Shown here: piece by piece, positions 23,065 to 32,348 of the stretch | How the letters are laid out: each line of letters begins with the position of its first letter | Numbering within the stretch: position 1 is the first letter of the stretch | Notes under the pieces: model-generated | Told to the model about the DNA's origin: nothing | What the model saw: only the letters and a program-made list of their open reading frames with translations | Database searches by the model: none | Translations under genes and position numbers: made by a program | From: Intoshia linei | Taxonomy: Eukaryota > Orthonectida > Rhopaluridae | Assembly: GCA_001642005.1 (NCBI GenBank) | Contig: LWCA01000320.1 | Location: forward strand, 1 to 32,348 | Length of the DNA: 32,348 bases | Reading direction: 5' to 3'

Positions 23065-23709
23065 TTAATGATATCCATGGGCACAAATTGTTTCTCATTG
23101 AAATTTATTTTTTATTAGTATAAAAAAGGGGGCATTGGTATTTGACCCTGAAGGACTCAATTTTTGAAAATGAAAACTGTATTAGAATGTGGCTTTTTAA
23201 ATTCTGAGACTGTTAATTTTTTAAGTAACGTTCTAAGACAATTTTTTATTTTTAAATTCTTGGACAATTAATTACATCAATTTTTACATTTTGTGTTAAT
23301 GAAATAATTGCTCAAAAAAAGGGTAAATAGTAAATTACTTTTTTGAATATGAACTTAAATTGTATTAAATTTTTGTATATTTATATTTAAAACAAAGAAA
23401 ATAAAGGTAAATTTGACTAGAAGAAGAGACTTAAAAACAAAAAAAACTAATAATTTTTAAATTTCTGGGAGTATTAGTTTTTTTATAAGTAATTTGTTGT
23501 TTTAACTATGGAAATATATAAGTTTTTTAAATTGATTTGTGGTTTTTGATACAATTTCAATGAAATTATTTGTACTATTATTTTAATCATTTTAATTACA
23601 TTTTAATACAGATTTAAAAAAGTAAATTTAAATAAAATTGTCATTTTTTAATACAATGGTTACAGATAAAACTAAACACATTTTTGCATACATATGTATG
23701 AGTATTAGG
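23065..23709. other. A+T-rich gap
   Basis: No gene was seen. A GC-richer bit at 23125-23160 (gggggcattggtatttgacc) may be transposon debris. Confidence 0.35.
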
Positions 23710-24556
23710 TAGTGATTGTGATTTCCCGGGTCCCGGGAATTTTTCGGAAAAAATAAAAATTTTTTATTCATATATAATATAGCAGCATTAAAAATTTTAG
23801 AAACAAAAAAAAATTTAATTAATGAAATAACACGAATCTAGATTAAAATTTACAAATTTAATAAGAAAAAAATTTATTTATTTTAGATTGTTGAAAAAGT
23901 GTTTCAAAACACATAATATTGATAGATTCGTTTTTGAAACGCGTTCTACGTTTTGTAACGAAATTAGAAGCAGTAGAGAAATTTCTTTCACTTTGTGTTG
24001 ACGTTGGTTGAACGGACATAAGGGCTTTAATTAATTTTAACAATCTTGATGATAGCGTTTCAGTTCGTAACAACTCATAATATTTGTCAAAATAATATTG
24101 GAAAAAAAGGATAATTCCCTTAAGCGTTAGTAATTTGTTGTTGGAATAAGAGGTTTTTAAAATATTGGTTAAAGTATTGGAAAAAGGATGTATTTCCATT
24201 AAAGGCTAGAAAATAAGATTTTTTATTTGTAATTAGATATAGTGAATTTTTTTCATAAGATTTCGTAAAATCAAATTTTTGAAAAGAATATCGGTGTAAA
24301 TCAATTTTTCCATGAAAGCTTAAAATGGTATTTTTCATTAAATTTTATTAGTGGTGGGATTTTTGAAATGGTAAATTTTAAATATTATAATATAATTTCA
24401 TAGTAATAACAAACACAAATCAAATACAGTTATGTCTCAATTTTTATCAGGAAATCCCGGGAAATCGTAAAAATCCCGGGAAATTTAATTTAATTCCCAA
24501 AAATTATTAAATATCCCGAGAATTTTGTTCCGGTTTTTTTCCCGGCACAATCACTA
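23710..24556 (-). mobile_element. hAT element A (TAGTGATTGTG ends), 847 bp
   Basis: Terminal inverted repeats are TAGTGATTGTG with CCCGGG-rich subterminal sequence on both sides. The minus strand encodes a hAT transposase tail at 24199-23858. The interior 24110-24340 has the degenerate repeat block. Flanking 8-mers (gtattagg, gtatactc) match only at GTAT. It is the sister of the element at 25730. Confidence 0.75.
23858..24199 (-). pseudogene. hAT transposase C-terminal dimerisation domain (element A)
   Basis: An open frame of 113 codons ends with the hAT dimerisation signature: LMSVQPTSTQSERNFSTASN, then FVTKRRTRF and the INIMCFETLF helix. The SERxFS motif is intact. The N-terminal zinc finger and RNase-H-like catalytic core are absent; upstream of the domain lies the non-coding repeat block. 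Only the tail of the protein remains, so it cannot transpose DNA by itself. The frame overlaps repeat sequence at its N-terminus, so the first 30 residues are probably not native. Confidence 0.75.
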
Positions 24557-25729
24557 GTATACTCATTGAGTATGATAGGTTGGCTTTGATCTATACTACA
24601 TTGTTTTAATAAAAATTTAATAATCTTTTTAAATTTTACAAATTGACTTTTTTGCTTTTAACCAATTTAGTTCTAGAAAAAAAATAAATGTGTTTTTTTA
24701 GTGATTTATAAACTTTTTATGGTATCCACGAAAAATTTTTTTGAAATAAACGGTTCGTTAAGTTGTAAGTTCAATAAAGAATCTTTATTAAAAACTATTA
24801 TGATATTTTTCAGTTTATTATATATATTGCGGTTTTGCATTTTACCACTCTTTATAAATATTTTGCCTTTATTTAATTTTAATATCTTACTAACTATTGA
24901 TTAATTATTATAGAACTGGTATTAACCAATTATTGTTTCTTAAATTAACTTATTAAAATTTTTTACTAAAATAGTAACATTTATTTCCATTATTTTGCAA
25001 TAATTTATTAAAATAATGTATGCTGTAAATATTAATATAATGAATTGTTTAATTTTGATTTGTTTCATGTGACATCTAGTATTAAAATTAGTATCAAATA
25101 ACATTGTGGTGATTTTTCTTGATAGTTAATGAATTGATAAAGTAACATGATGGTAGTGTTGACATTTTAAAAACACGCTATTAAAGTATATCTTAATTAA
25201 CTATTCATTCACTGACCCATTTAAATTTTTTAATGTTAAAATTTAAAACTATAAAAGTCGAAATAAACGCTATTTTTTTAATTCTACTAAAAATATTGTT
25301 CACGTTTTATTCCTCTACATCTCTTCTTTAGCACAAACTAATATTTCGTATATTCCTTAAAATTTACAAAAATGTTTAGTGTACTATACAAAAAAAGCAA
25401 CATCAATGCTAAAAAAACTGATTATAATTATCGTATTAATTATTTCCATTTCAGATTAGTTATATTATAAAGTACAGCTATACAGAAAATTAAAAAATAC
25501 CAAAACTTTGATTGCATACATACCTAAAACAATTCCTATTGTTTCGCGTATTTGTTGTAACTTAAAACAACACAGCTCAGTGGACTGTATCCACTAAATG
25601 AGGTGATATTCGATTAAAACCATTGGTTGCAGACTACATTCAACTTATCAACTTGCAGTCAATAATTCATCCAGTTTTAATCTTTTTCGGTCGTGAAAAT
25701 TTTTCGTTTTATATAAAATCATGTACAAG
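24557..25729. other. A+T-rich spacer between the two sister hAT copies
   Basis: I see no secure gene. A short ORF at 24719-24904 (ATG) would encode a strongly hydrophobic peptide, but A+T bias alone produces such peptides. A 6-bp inverted repeat AGTGGA-ctgta-TCCACT sits near 25576. Confidence 0.35.
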
Positions 25730-26519
25730 TAGTGATTATGATTTCCCGGGAATTTCCCAAAAAAATAAACAATTTTTATTCATATATAATATAAAAGCAT
25801 TAAAAATTTTAGAGACCTTAATTAATTTTAAAACAAAAATAAATTTTATTTGATTACTAGACTGAAATTTACAAATTTATTTAAATAAAAATATATTAAT
25901 TTTCAATTGTTGAAAAAGTGTTTCAAAACACATAATATTGATAGATTCGTCTTTTAAACGCGTTCTACGTTTTTTAACGAAATTAGAAGCAGTAGAGAAA
26001 TTTTTTTAATTTTGTGTTGACGTAGGTTGAATAGTCATAAGGGTTTCCTTTAATTTTAACAATCTAGATGATATAGTACCATTTCGTAAAAACTAAAATT
26101 TTTCAAAATAATATTGGAAAAATAAGATAATTGTTAGAAAGAGCGTTAGTAATTTGTGGTTGGAATAACAGGTTTTTAAAAAAAGTATTGGAAAAATGAT
26201 ATTTTTCCATTAAGGGCTGGAAAATTAGATTTTTTACTTGTAGTTTAATAAGTGAATTTTTGAAAAAAATATCGGTGTAAGTCAATTTTTCCATGAAAGC
26301 TTGAAAATGGTATTTTTCATTAAATTTTATTAGTGGTGGTATTTTTGAAATGGTATATTTTAATGATTATAATATAATCATATTTTCATAGTAATAATAA
26401 ACATAAATCAAATACCAGTAGGTCTTAATTTTTTCACTAAATCACGGGAAATTTAATTCCCAAAAATTATTAAATATCCCAAGAATTTTGTTTTGGTTTT
26501 TTCCACGGCACAATCACTA
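25730..26519 (-). mobile_element. hAT element B, sister of 23710-24556
   Basis: It has the same ends (TAGTGATTATG and complement of TAGTGATTGTG), the same CCCGGG block and the same order of internal segments. Flanking 8-mers share GTACAA (tgtacaag, agtacaaa), an imperfect target duplication. The dimerisation domain at about 25900-26060 (minus) is recognisable (QPTSTQ, NFSTASNFV, RRTR) but has an in-frame stop within the SER motif region. Confidence 0.75.
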
Positions 26520-26822
26520 AGTACAAATGTTATTAAAAAAAATTAATAACATCTCTTTTTGAATAATAATTGGCAAACATTTTTATGTCTTTAGTAAGGA
26601 CTCCTTACTTAAATTAAAATTATAAATGATTACTAACACAATGATTTCGTTTATAATATTATTCATAATAGAATGATCAAATAAGAATATTATTTTAGAA
26701 AAGGTTTTTCCAAAATTCAACAAATTTCAGATGATTATTAATCAGCTTGTACATAATATTTAATTAAAACTAGTCTAGATTAAAAGTTAAAAGTTAAAAG
26801 TAGATTATTGATGTATCGATTT

Positions 26823-26941
26823 CAATACGGCCATACCAAGATGGCAACACCTGTTCTCGTCCGATCACAGAAGTTAAGCATCTTCGGGCTTGGTTAGTAC
26901 TTGGATGGGTGACCGCCTGGGAAGACCAAGTGTCGTATTTT
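26823..26941 (+). rRNA. 5S rRNA: 5S ribosomal RNA
   Basis: This is the RNA of the large ribosomal subunit central protuberance, transcribed by RNA polymerase III. The internal control region is intact: box A in AGAAGTTAAGC (26869-26879) and box C in GATGGGTGACCGCCTGGGAA. Helix I closes as AATACG (26824-26829) with CGTATT (26934-26939). The arm GGGCTTGG pairs with GACCAAG, where animals usually have CCCGG/CCGGG, so the changes are compensatory and the gene looks functional. A run of T at 26938-26945 provides the Pol III terminator. It is a single copy, not in a tandem array in this window. End positions are uncertain by one or two bases. Confidence 0.95.
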
Positions 26942-27164
26942 TTTTAATTTCCAAGTTTCCGAATTTTAATATTAATTGATTTTTCAAACTCAAAAAATGA
27001 GGACTTCAAGGGAAAAAACCTAAATTACCATTTTTTGAAAATGAAAAGAATCAAATTTTTTTTAAATTCTAGAGCTGTTTTATATTAAAAAAATTGAAAA
27101 TGACAAAATAGTTTTTATATTTTTAATTTTTCTTGAATTTATGCTATTTATGACAATTTTTAGT

Positions 27165-27495
27165 ATTGGACTGTTTTTACTTTATTTTAATATTATATAC
27201 ACATTATGTCTAATAAATTCAAAAAATGGGGTAACAATTGTTTTTAAAATTTTTTACGCAAATGTTAAAAAACATAAATAAAGATGGAATAATTTACTTT
27301 AAAATGTAAAGTAATGTGATATGATGGTTCCGCCTGAAATAACTTTGGGAACCACCGCTTTAAAGGATTGATAATAGTAAATAGTAAGATTTTTAAGTTA
27401 GATTTTCAACGTGAATTTATTTTTTTGATAGAATAAATATGTTCTTTTGGCAGAGCTAGGCGCTGTTTGTACATAGTACATAACAATCAACTTGG
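27165..27495 (+). mobile_element. Helitron copy 8, 3' part
   Basis: It matches the 3' bodies of copies 9 and 10 (AGATGGAATAATTTACTTTA, GTGATATGATGGTTCC, GATTGATAATAGT). It ends with the hairpin GTTTGTAC-ata-GTACATAAC and an eroded terminus (CAACTTGG before T instead of CAAGCTAG). The 5' part is absent or too eroded to see. Confidence 0.6.
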
Positions 27496-27912
27496 TCATG
27501 TATGATGAAATATATTATAATTATTTTGTGTAAGTTTAAAATGTTAGCCAAGAGTCTTGGGTAGTTGTCTATGGCTATACGGCACTACCATAGTGTGTAA
27601 AAAAATTTTTAGAGACAAATTTTTGCTTTTCGGTGATCTTGAGCTGGCTAGATTTGGTTCTGAGTTCTCTATAAAATAAATAAAGAAAATATAGCCGTTT
27701 TACAATTCACATGCTAATAAAGTAACTTAAAATGACATTAATGGAGAAACCTACTATACAAATCAAATGACATTTTGGTGACTGACTTTTTACGTAGAAT
27801 AATTTAATGAGTCTTATAAATTAAATAAACTAAACAGTCATTGAAAAGAAACTATTAAAAAAATTTAGAAACTTAGAGTGAAAATAATGTATAAATAAAA
27901 AATAAATTACAT
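27496..27912. other. A+T-rich gap with a small inverted repeat
   Basis: There is an inverted repeat CTATGG...CCATAG near 27577-27601. I considered a small RNA gene here but found no match to known snRNAs. Confidence 0.3.
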
Positions 27913-28125
27913 TTATAAAAGTTGTACAATGTGTGCTTTATTTTTAATAATAGCGTAGTTTGAATTTCTAGATTTTAGCTTTTCATTAAGTTTTCGACGC
28001 ATTGTTATCGTTTTCTTAGTCTTTTTCCTTTTTTTGATATATAAAAAAATATCTATGAATAATAGAGTAAATGTAATAGATAATATCAATGAAATAGATA
28101 TATAAAATGCTCCATTATGAATCAT
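27913..28125 (-). CDS. Possible small single-pass membrane protein (70 aa)
   Basis: An ATG-started ORF encodes a short luminal/extracellular start, one hydrophobic segment of about 22 residues (near 9-30: ISISLILSITFTLLFIDIFL), then a strongly basic stop-transfer stretch (KKRKKTKK) and a basic tail with RRKL. The positive-inside layout would predict N-out, C-in. I do not recognise the family. It is the only ORF in this gap with coherent topology, but no homology or splice context supports it; it could also be an exon of a longer gene. Confidence 0.35.
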   Translation of the reverse strand: MIHNGAFYISISLILSITFTLLFIDIFLYIKKRKKTKKTITMRRKLNEKLKSRNSNYAIIKNKAHIVQLL

Positions 28126-28410
28126 TTTTATTCAAAAATAATAAAATTTTCACCAACTTTCTGTTTAAATAAAACATCTGTTTAAACTAAACGTTAACAG
28201 ATATACAAAACTGCATATCAATTAAAAGTTTCGAATATGAATTTAACAATACTTTTAAAATTCCGTTTTTTGTTAATTTTTAAAAAACCTTTACTTTCTT
28301 AAATATCATAAAAAATTGGGTGCAATTTCGTATAGGAGGAATTATATTAGATTTGATACAAGAATAATAATGATGTTAAACGGTTACCTATCTATTGTAG
28401 TATAAATATG

Positions 28411-29160
28411 CAGTACCCGACATAAGTCTTAGGCACCTAAATTGTAATTAATCTAAAGAAACCACTTATTTATCAGTTTAGACATTTTCTTATATCATAT
28501 CTAGTGTATAATCAAGAACAAATATTTAAAAACCCTAAAAAAGTAAAAACTATAGAAAAATTTTAATAATTAATGAAATATAAGTATTTTTAATTAAAAA
28601 TGAAAAATTCAGAGCGACACAATCTTAGACACCTATAAAATAATACAATTAGTAATATTAATTAAATGAAAAAATTAGATAAATATATAAAATTACTAAT
28701 ATTTAGTATTCCATCATTTATTTTTAATAACCGACACAATTTTTCTGGACAATGAGGCATACAACCCTTGAATAGTTTTTAGAGGTACGCGGTCCCATTC
28801 GTCATTTATTTGTCTCCATATTTCTTCTAAGTTGACTGGGTGTAGCTTATATACCTTATCTTTCCAAATTTTCCCATATCTTCGATAATATTTAAATCGG
28901 AACTTTTCTACGGTCATTCTTGTAATGTTTTTACACGATTAACCCTAATAACGTTGTGTGACACGGTGCTTTATTATGCTGTTTCTTTAATTTTTCAAAA
29001 AATGTTATTGGTTTACTTTTCTAAGGATTCTCTCGTATTCTTAAGCGTTTATTCTTCCTACACACTTTATTAATACTCTTTTTTCATCTGACCTAATATC
29101 ACCCCAAATCATGTTTGAATGGCTATTTTTAATACTTCTAATTGTGTACGTTGATAAAAA
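28411..29160 (-). mobile_element. Broken Tc1-like transposon, one end present
   Basis: The terminus next to the transposase 3' end is CAGTACCCGACATAAGTCTT at 28411. The transposase runs on the minus strand to about 29150. No second terminal repeat was found, so the 5' end is truncated. The first 115 bp match one end of the MITE at 30332-30503. Confidence 0.7.
28708..29150 (-). pseudogene. Tc1-family transposase, C-terminal half, frameshifted
   Basis: Reading from 29150 down, fragments in shifting frames match a DD34E Tc1 transposase: an IWGDIRSD stretch (the M[IV]WG segment), then APCHT with the preceding DN lost, then a clear C-terminus at 28917-28708 (NLEEIWRQINDEW, then GLYASLSRKIVSVIKNK). 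The catalytic DNAPCH motif is damaged, stops and frameshifts interrupt the frame, and the N-terminal DNA-binding half is absent. It is inactive. Confidence 0.75.
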
Positions 29161-29464
29161 TTTTGTTCTTTAGTTCTAAATTTACAAACAACTTTCATTA
29201 GTGAAGCTTATATATATACATTGTATATATATGTATATAATTTTCAAGTAGAACAACAATAGACTAAATAAGGTGACGACACTTATAACGATTGACAGAA
29301 AAGAACTCAAATAAGTTCATCTTATATAAAATGATGTCAAAATCGGTACCCGAACTCTAGCCACGCAGCATACAATTATATGACTATAAACACTCTGCCA
29401 GTTAGACATCACAAATGAGTTATATAAAAAGTATATATTCGATGTCGATGTTAATGTAATGTAA

Positions 29465-29775
29465 TTCTGTCTAATAAATTAAAAAAATGGGATAACAATG
29501 GTTTTTAAAATTCTTTACGCAAATTTAATAAACAAAAAATTAAGATGGAATAATAATTATTATTATTATTATAATTCAGTTTAAAGTTAAAAGTAATGTG
29601 ATATGATGGTTCCACTTGAAACAAATTTAAGAACCACTTTTTTAAAGAATTGATAATAGTTAATAGTAAAATTTTTAAGTTAGATTTTCAATGTAAATTT
29701 TTTTTTGCTATAATAAAAATGTGCCCTCGGCAGAGCTAGGTGCTGTTTGTACGTAGTAAAAAACAGTCAAGCTAG
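29465..29775 (+). mobile_element. Helitron copy 9, 3' part
   Basis: Contains the same 3' body (AAGATGGAATAAT, GTGATATGATGGTTCC, GATTGATAATAGTTAATAG), the GTGCCCTCGGCAGAGC block, and the hairpin. It ends with CTAG at 29772-29775 before T. It is nearly identical to copy 1, and the resemblance continues about 40 bp past the terminus. A short TTA microsatellite (29546-29560) is inserted. Confidence 0.7.
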
Positions 29776-30330
29776 TAAATATATATCGTATAGAATGTGT
29801 AAAACTCTGAAATGTGTACAATCTACGACTTGCTTGTGAATGTGTACATTTCATGGATAAGTCGTACAGTATACAGTACAGATTGACGTAATAATACAGG
29901 ATATATTATTAAGATTAAACATAATCCTAATATTAGTTGATTTTTAGGATTATTAGTTAATTCAATTTATTAAATATAAAATTTATAACTGGAAACAATA
30001 TTTGACACAAAAGTCATTGATAACTAATTAATTATTTTATTTTCTAAAAATTTTAAAAACCCCTCTTGAAAGTTTGGTTCAAAAAAAATCGTAATTAAAT
30101 GGTTTGATATTAATTTAAAATCAATTTAAAAATAAACATAAGCTTGTTAATTTAACTGAATTGGTAAATTCGTTGTTAGCATAGCATCAATTATGTATCT
30201 AACTCTGAATTGGCGTCTAAGACACATTATAATGTTACAATCATGACTAATAATTATTAGTCAAATACATTCTACGACTTGCCCGTGGAATGTGTACATT
30301 TCACAGTTGTACACATTCTATGCAACATAT
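29776..30330. repeat. Repeat with palindromes (TCTACGACTTGC family)
   Basis: TCTACGACTTGC...GAATGTGTACATTTCA occurs twice (29821-29854 and 30271-30302). The second copy forms a hairpin with perfect 10-bp arms GAATGTGTAC/GTACACATTC (30288-30297 and 30309-30318). Part of the same sequence lies at 134-175. The element type is unknown. Confidence 0.5.
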
Positions 30331-30331
30331 A

Positions 30332-30503
30332 CAGTGCGCGACATAAGTCTTAGGCTTCCTGCTTCCTGATTCATAATTTAAGACTGTTAAATATTTGTTC
30401 TTGATCATACACTAGATATGATATAAGAAAATGTCTTAAATCATGAACCAGGAGTGTTTAAATTAATTACAATGGGGGTGCCTAAGACTTATGTCGCGCA
30501 CTG
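30332..30503. mobile_element. 172-bp Tc1-type MITE with TA duplication
   Basis: Perfect terminal inverted repeats of 24 bp start CAGTGCGCGACATAAGTCTT. TA flanks both sides (30330-30331 and 30504-30505). The right half is the complement of the Tc1 element end at 28411-28525, so it is an internally deleted derivative of that family. No coding capacity. Confidence 0.9.
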
Positions 30504-31032
30504 TATAAATAAAAATAGCAAATACCAACAATTAAAAATAATAAAATGTGTGAAATTGAAGTTAAAATAATTTATCGTAGGGGTCACGTTCTAAAAAGTG
30601 AAAGATTGCTTAATAGCATGAATTATTTTTTTGGAATAAACACGGTCAATATGATTTGTTATACAAAGCTCTATTATAATTCCATAATAGTATGCAACAT
30701 TATTGAATTGTGGATATCGATACAAACAAGTACACATATATAAATAATTAGCCTCGTTAAGATACCATTATAAAGTTACACATAATGGTTACAATACATC
30801 TTAATCCTCAGTTAATTTCCGTATGATTATGATCAAAATCACGGATTAATTCTATCACGGAAATACAAAACTAAAGAAACTAAAATTCCATATCGTAAAA
30901 CAAAAATGTTGTTAATATCCAAGTGACAAATTTAATCTATATTTTATAAAGAACTTGTTGGTTAACATTTATGTATGAAAAAATTTTTATAAAAGGAATA
31001 AAAATTTAAAAAAAAATCAAATAAGCTATAAA
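30504..31032. other. Upstream region of the ENTH gene
   Basis: A 65-codon ORF at 30546-30743 has no recognisable feature. An inverted repeat TTTCCGT/ACGGAAA is at about 30818-30864. No core promoter was identified. Confidence 0.3.
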
Positions 31033-31820
31033 ATGAAAAACATTTGGAAAATAAAGGAATTTGGAGATAAAATGTATATTTAATTTTGAATAAAATAAAA
31101 AATATAAATGTAGACAAAATCGAATAATGAATTACTCTGATATTGAAATTTTGATTAGAGACGTAACAAATGATGATAAAACGATGCTTAATCCAGATGT
31201 AATGGATAAAATTGCTATTCAAACAAAAAAATACATTGAAAACAAAGAAATTGTACAATTAATAATGTCGAGAATTTATGAAGATGGAAAAAACTGGCGA
31301 AGATTATATAAAGTAATTGAAATTTATAATTTTTAAATTTATTCTAAATTAAGACATTATTACTAATAGAATATTTAATATTACACGGTTCAAATAATTT
31401 TATTAACAGCATGCGTAATCATATATATGAGATTTCGAAATTAAGTGGGTTTCATCATATCGATGATAGTGGCAAAGATTGTGGAATTAACGGTATTCAT
31501 TGATATCATATTTTTTACTTTATATTTAGTTAAATTTAAAGTTGAAAAACTTACTACGTTATTAAAAAATGATTTAAATATCCGAACAGAAAGAAAGAAT
31601 GCACAAAATCTCAAAAATAAACTTTGCGGTGTTTCTCATACTCCTATACGTATTATTTTAAATTGTATATTTATATGTAATTTATATAGATTATAAGAAT
31701 AAAAACTCGCAGGATGAGGGTTGGAATAATCAAAATCCCGTCAATGAAATAGTGGGAATTGTTCAAAGTGCTTATTCTAAAGCCAAAGATGCAATTTCTG
31801 ATAAATTACCATATGAGTAA
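31033..31820 (+). CDS. CLINT1: EpsinR-like ENTH-domain protein, minimal 209-aa form
   Basis: Exons: 31033-31073, 31114-31312, 31354-31492, 31530-31649, 31690-31820; the four GT-AG introns are 40, 41, 37 and 40 nt and every phase agrees. Residues 1-150 are an ENTH domain: the N-terminus (KNIWKIKEFGDK) matches the membrane-inserting start of CLINT1/epsinR, followed by MNYSDIE, DVTNDD, KNWRRLYK, EYLILHGS, FHHIDDSGKDCGIN and KVEKL. ENTH domains bind phosphoinositides; epsinR acts at the trans-Golgi network and endosomes as an adaptor for clathrin and AP-1 and SNARE cargo. After the domain, GVS and a short acidic-aromatic segment (DEGW) keep the family pattern. The usual long disordered tail with clathrin- and AP-1-binding motifs is absent: the frame stops at LPYE. 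A Helitron terminus follows 18 bp later. Confidence 0.92.
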
Positions 31821-31838
31821 TTGATTATTATATTAATA

Positions 31839-32348
31839 CTAGGTTGACTGTTATGTACTACGTACAAACAGCACCTAGCTCTGCCGAGGGCACATTTTTA
31901 TTTTACCAAAAAAGTAAATTCACGTTGAAAATCTAACTTAAAAATCCTACTATTAACTATTATCAATCCATAAACAAGTGGTTCCCAAACTTGTTTCAGG
32001 TGGAACCATCATATGACATTACTAAGTGGTTTCCAAATTTATTTCAGGTGTAACCGTCATATCATATTACTTTTTACTTTAAAGTGAATTATTCCATCTT
32101 AATTTTTTTGTTTGGACATTTGCGTAAAGAATTTTAAAAACAATTGTTATCAAATGTTTTTAATTTATTAGACAGAATGTGTGTATAATATTAAAAATAA
32201 TGTAAAAACAGTCCAATACTAAAAATTGTCATAAAGGTGTGAGTTTTGGAAATTGAAATTTATATTATTATATGTAAAAATTGTTATAAATAGCATTTTT
32301 TTAATTTTCGGACCGTTAATTATTTCACATTTTTTGTTTTAATAAAAT
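31839..32348 (-). mobile_element. Helitron copy 10, 3' end beside the ENTH gene
   Basis: On the minus strand the terminus is CTAG (31842-31839) before T, with hairpin CTGTT-TGTAC-gta-GTACA-t-AACAG upstream and the GTGCCCTCGGCAGAGC block. The body then runs beyond the window and shows the TTAACGGTCCG block (about 32305-32320) shared with copy 5. The VNTR-like 'gtggttccaaa-tt-ttcaggtg' segment is repeated at 31979-32055. Confidence 0.7.

Noticed and set aside
25623-25853. Plus-strand 76-codon ORF
   Set aside because: It crosses the left end of hAT element B and encodes nothing recognisable.
26103-26294. Minus-strand 63-codon ORF
   Set aside because: It is translation of the degenerate hAT interior repeat.
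27530-27690. Possible snRNA or spliced-leader gene (AAATTTTTGC like an Sm site, inverted repeat)
   Set aside because: No match to U1, U2, U4, U5 or U6 core motifs and no donor-like site in the expected position.
30962-31258. Minus-strand 98-codon ORF rich in Phe and Tyr
   Set aside because: It is the antisense shadow of ENTH exons 1 and 2, whose phases and family match are clear.
1-32348. CRISPR arrays, operons, Shine-Dalgarno sites, tRNA genes
   Set aside because: The window is eukaryotic; no regularly spaced repeats and no tRNA cloverleaf with A and B boxes were seen.

Overview
This is a strongly A+T-rich animal nuclear DNA window. Genes are split by very short GT-AG introns (many of 37-47 nt), and most other sequence is old DNA transposons and Helitrons. 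I could rebuild three multi-exon genes by matching exon phases by eye, plus one 5S rRNA gene. An Islet LIM-homeobox gene and an epsinR-type ENTH gene show a bilaterian animal. The 5S sequence looks closer to lophotrochozoan than to fly or nematode 5S as I remember them. Tiny introns plus high A+T would suit a reduced lophotrochozoan such as an orthonectid, but that placement is only a guess.

Layout: 1-566 holds two Helitron fragments meeting tail to tail. 630-5750 (minus) is an eight-exon armadillo-repeat gene of about 367 codons. Its introns carry a 51-bp mini-hAT element, a 1056-bp hAT-like element with a perfect 8-bp target duplication, a hAT end and a Helitron. 6118-6970 is a TA-flanked inverted-repeat transposon that encloses an intact retropepsin-like ORF. 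6990-11150 is a transposon field: two Helitrons, hAT-like debris, a pogo-like end, and a hAT element with a transposase remnant. 11151-15594 is mostly featureless A+T-rich DNA with a Helitron tail, a hAT-like end and a pogo-like MITE. 15595-21126 (plus) is the Islet gene without its first exon; its 3.7-kb intron contains a Helitron with both ends. 22222-26519 holds four hAT-family elements, two of them sister copies with a hAT dimerisation domain. 26823-26941 is the 5S rRNA gene. 27165-30503 contains two Helitron copies, a possible small membrane-protein ORF, a broken Tc1-like element, and a 172-bp MITE derived from that element. 31033-31820 (plus) is a compact five-exon epsinR-like gene, followed 18 bp later by the 3' terminus of an inverted Helitron.

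The genes do not form a pathway: one is a transcription factor, one a clathrin-traffic adaptor, one an unassigned ARM scaffold. The main themes are very small introns, a Helitron family with canonical termini (5' TC, 3' hairpin, CTAG before T), and TIR elements whose internal deletions or ORF content can be read directly.
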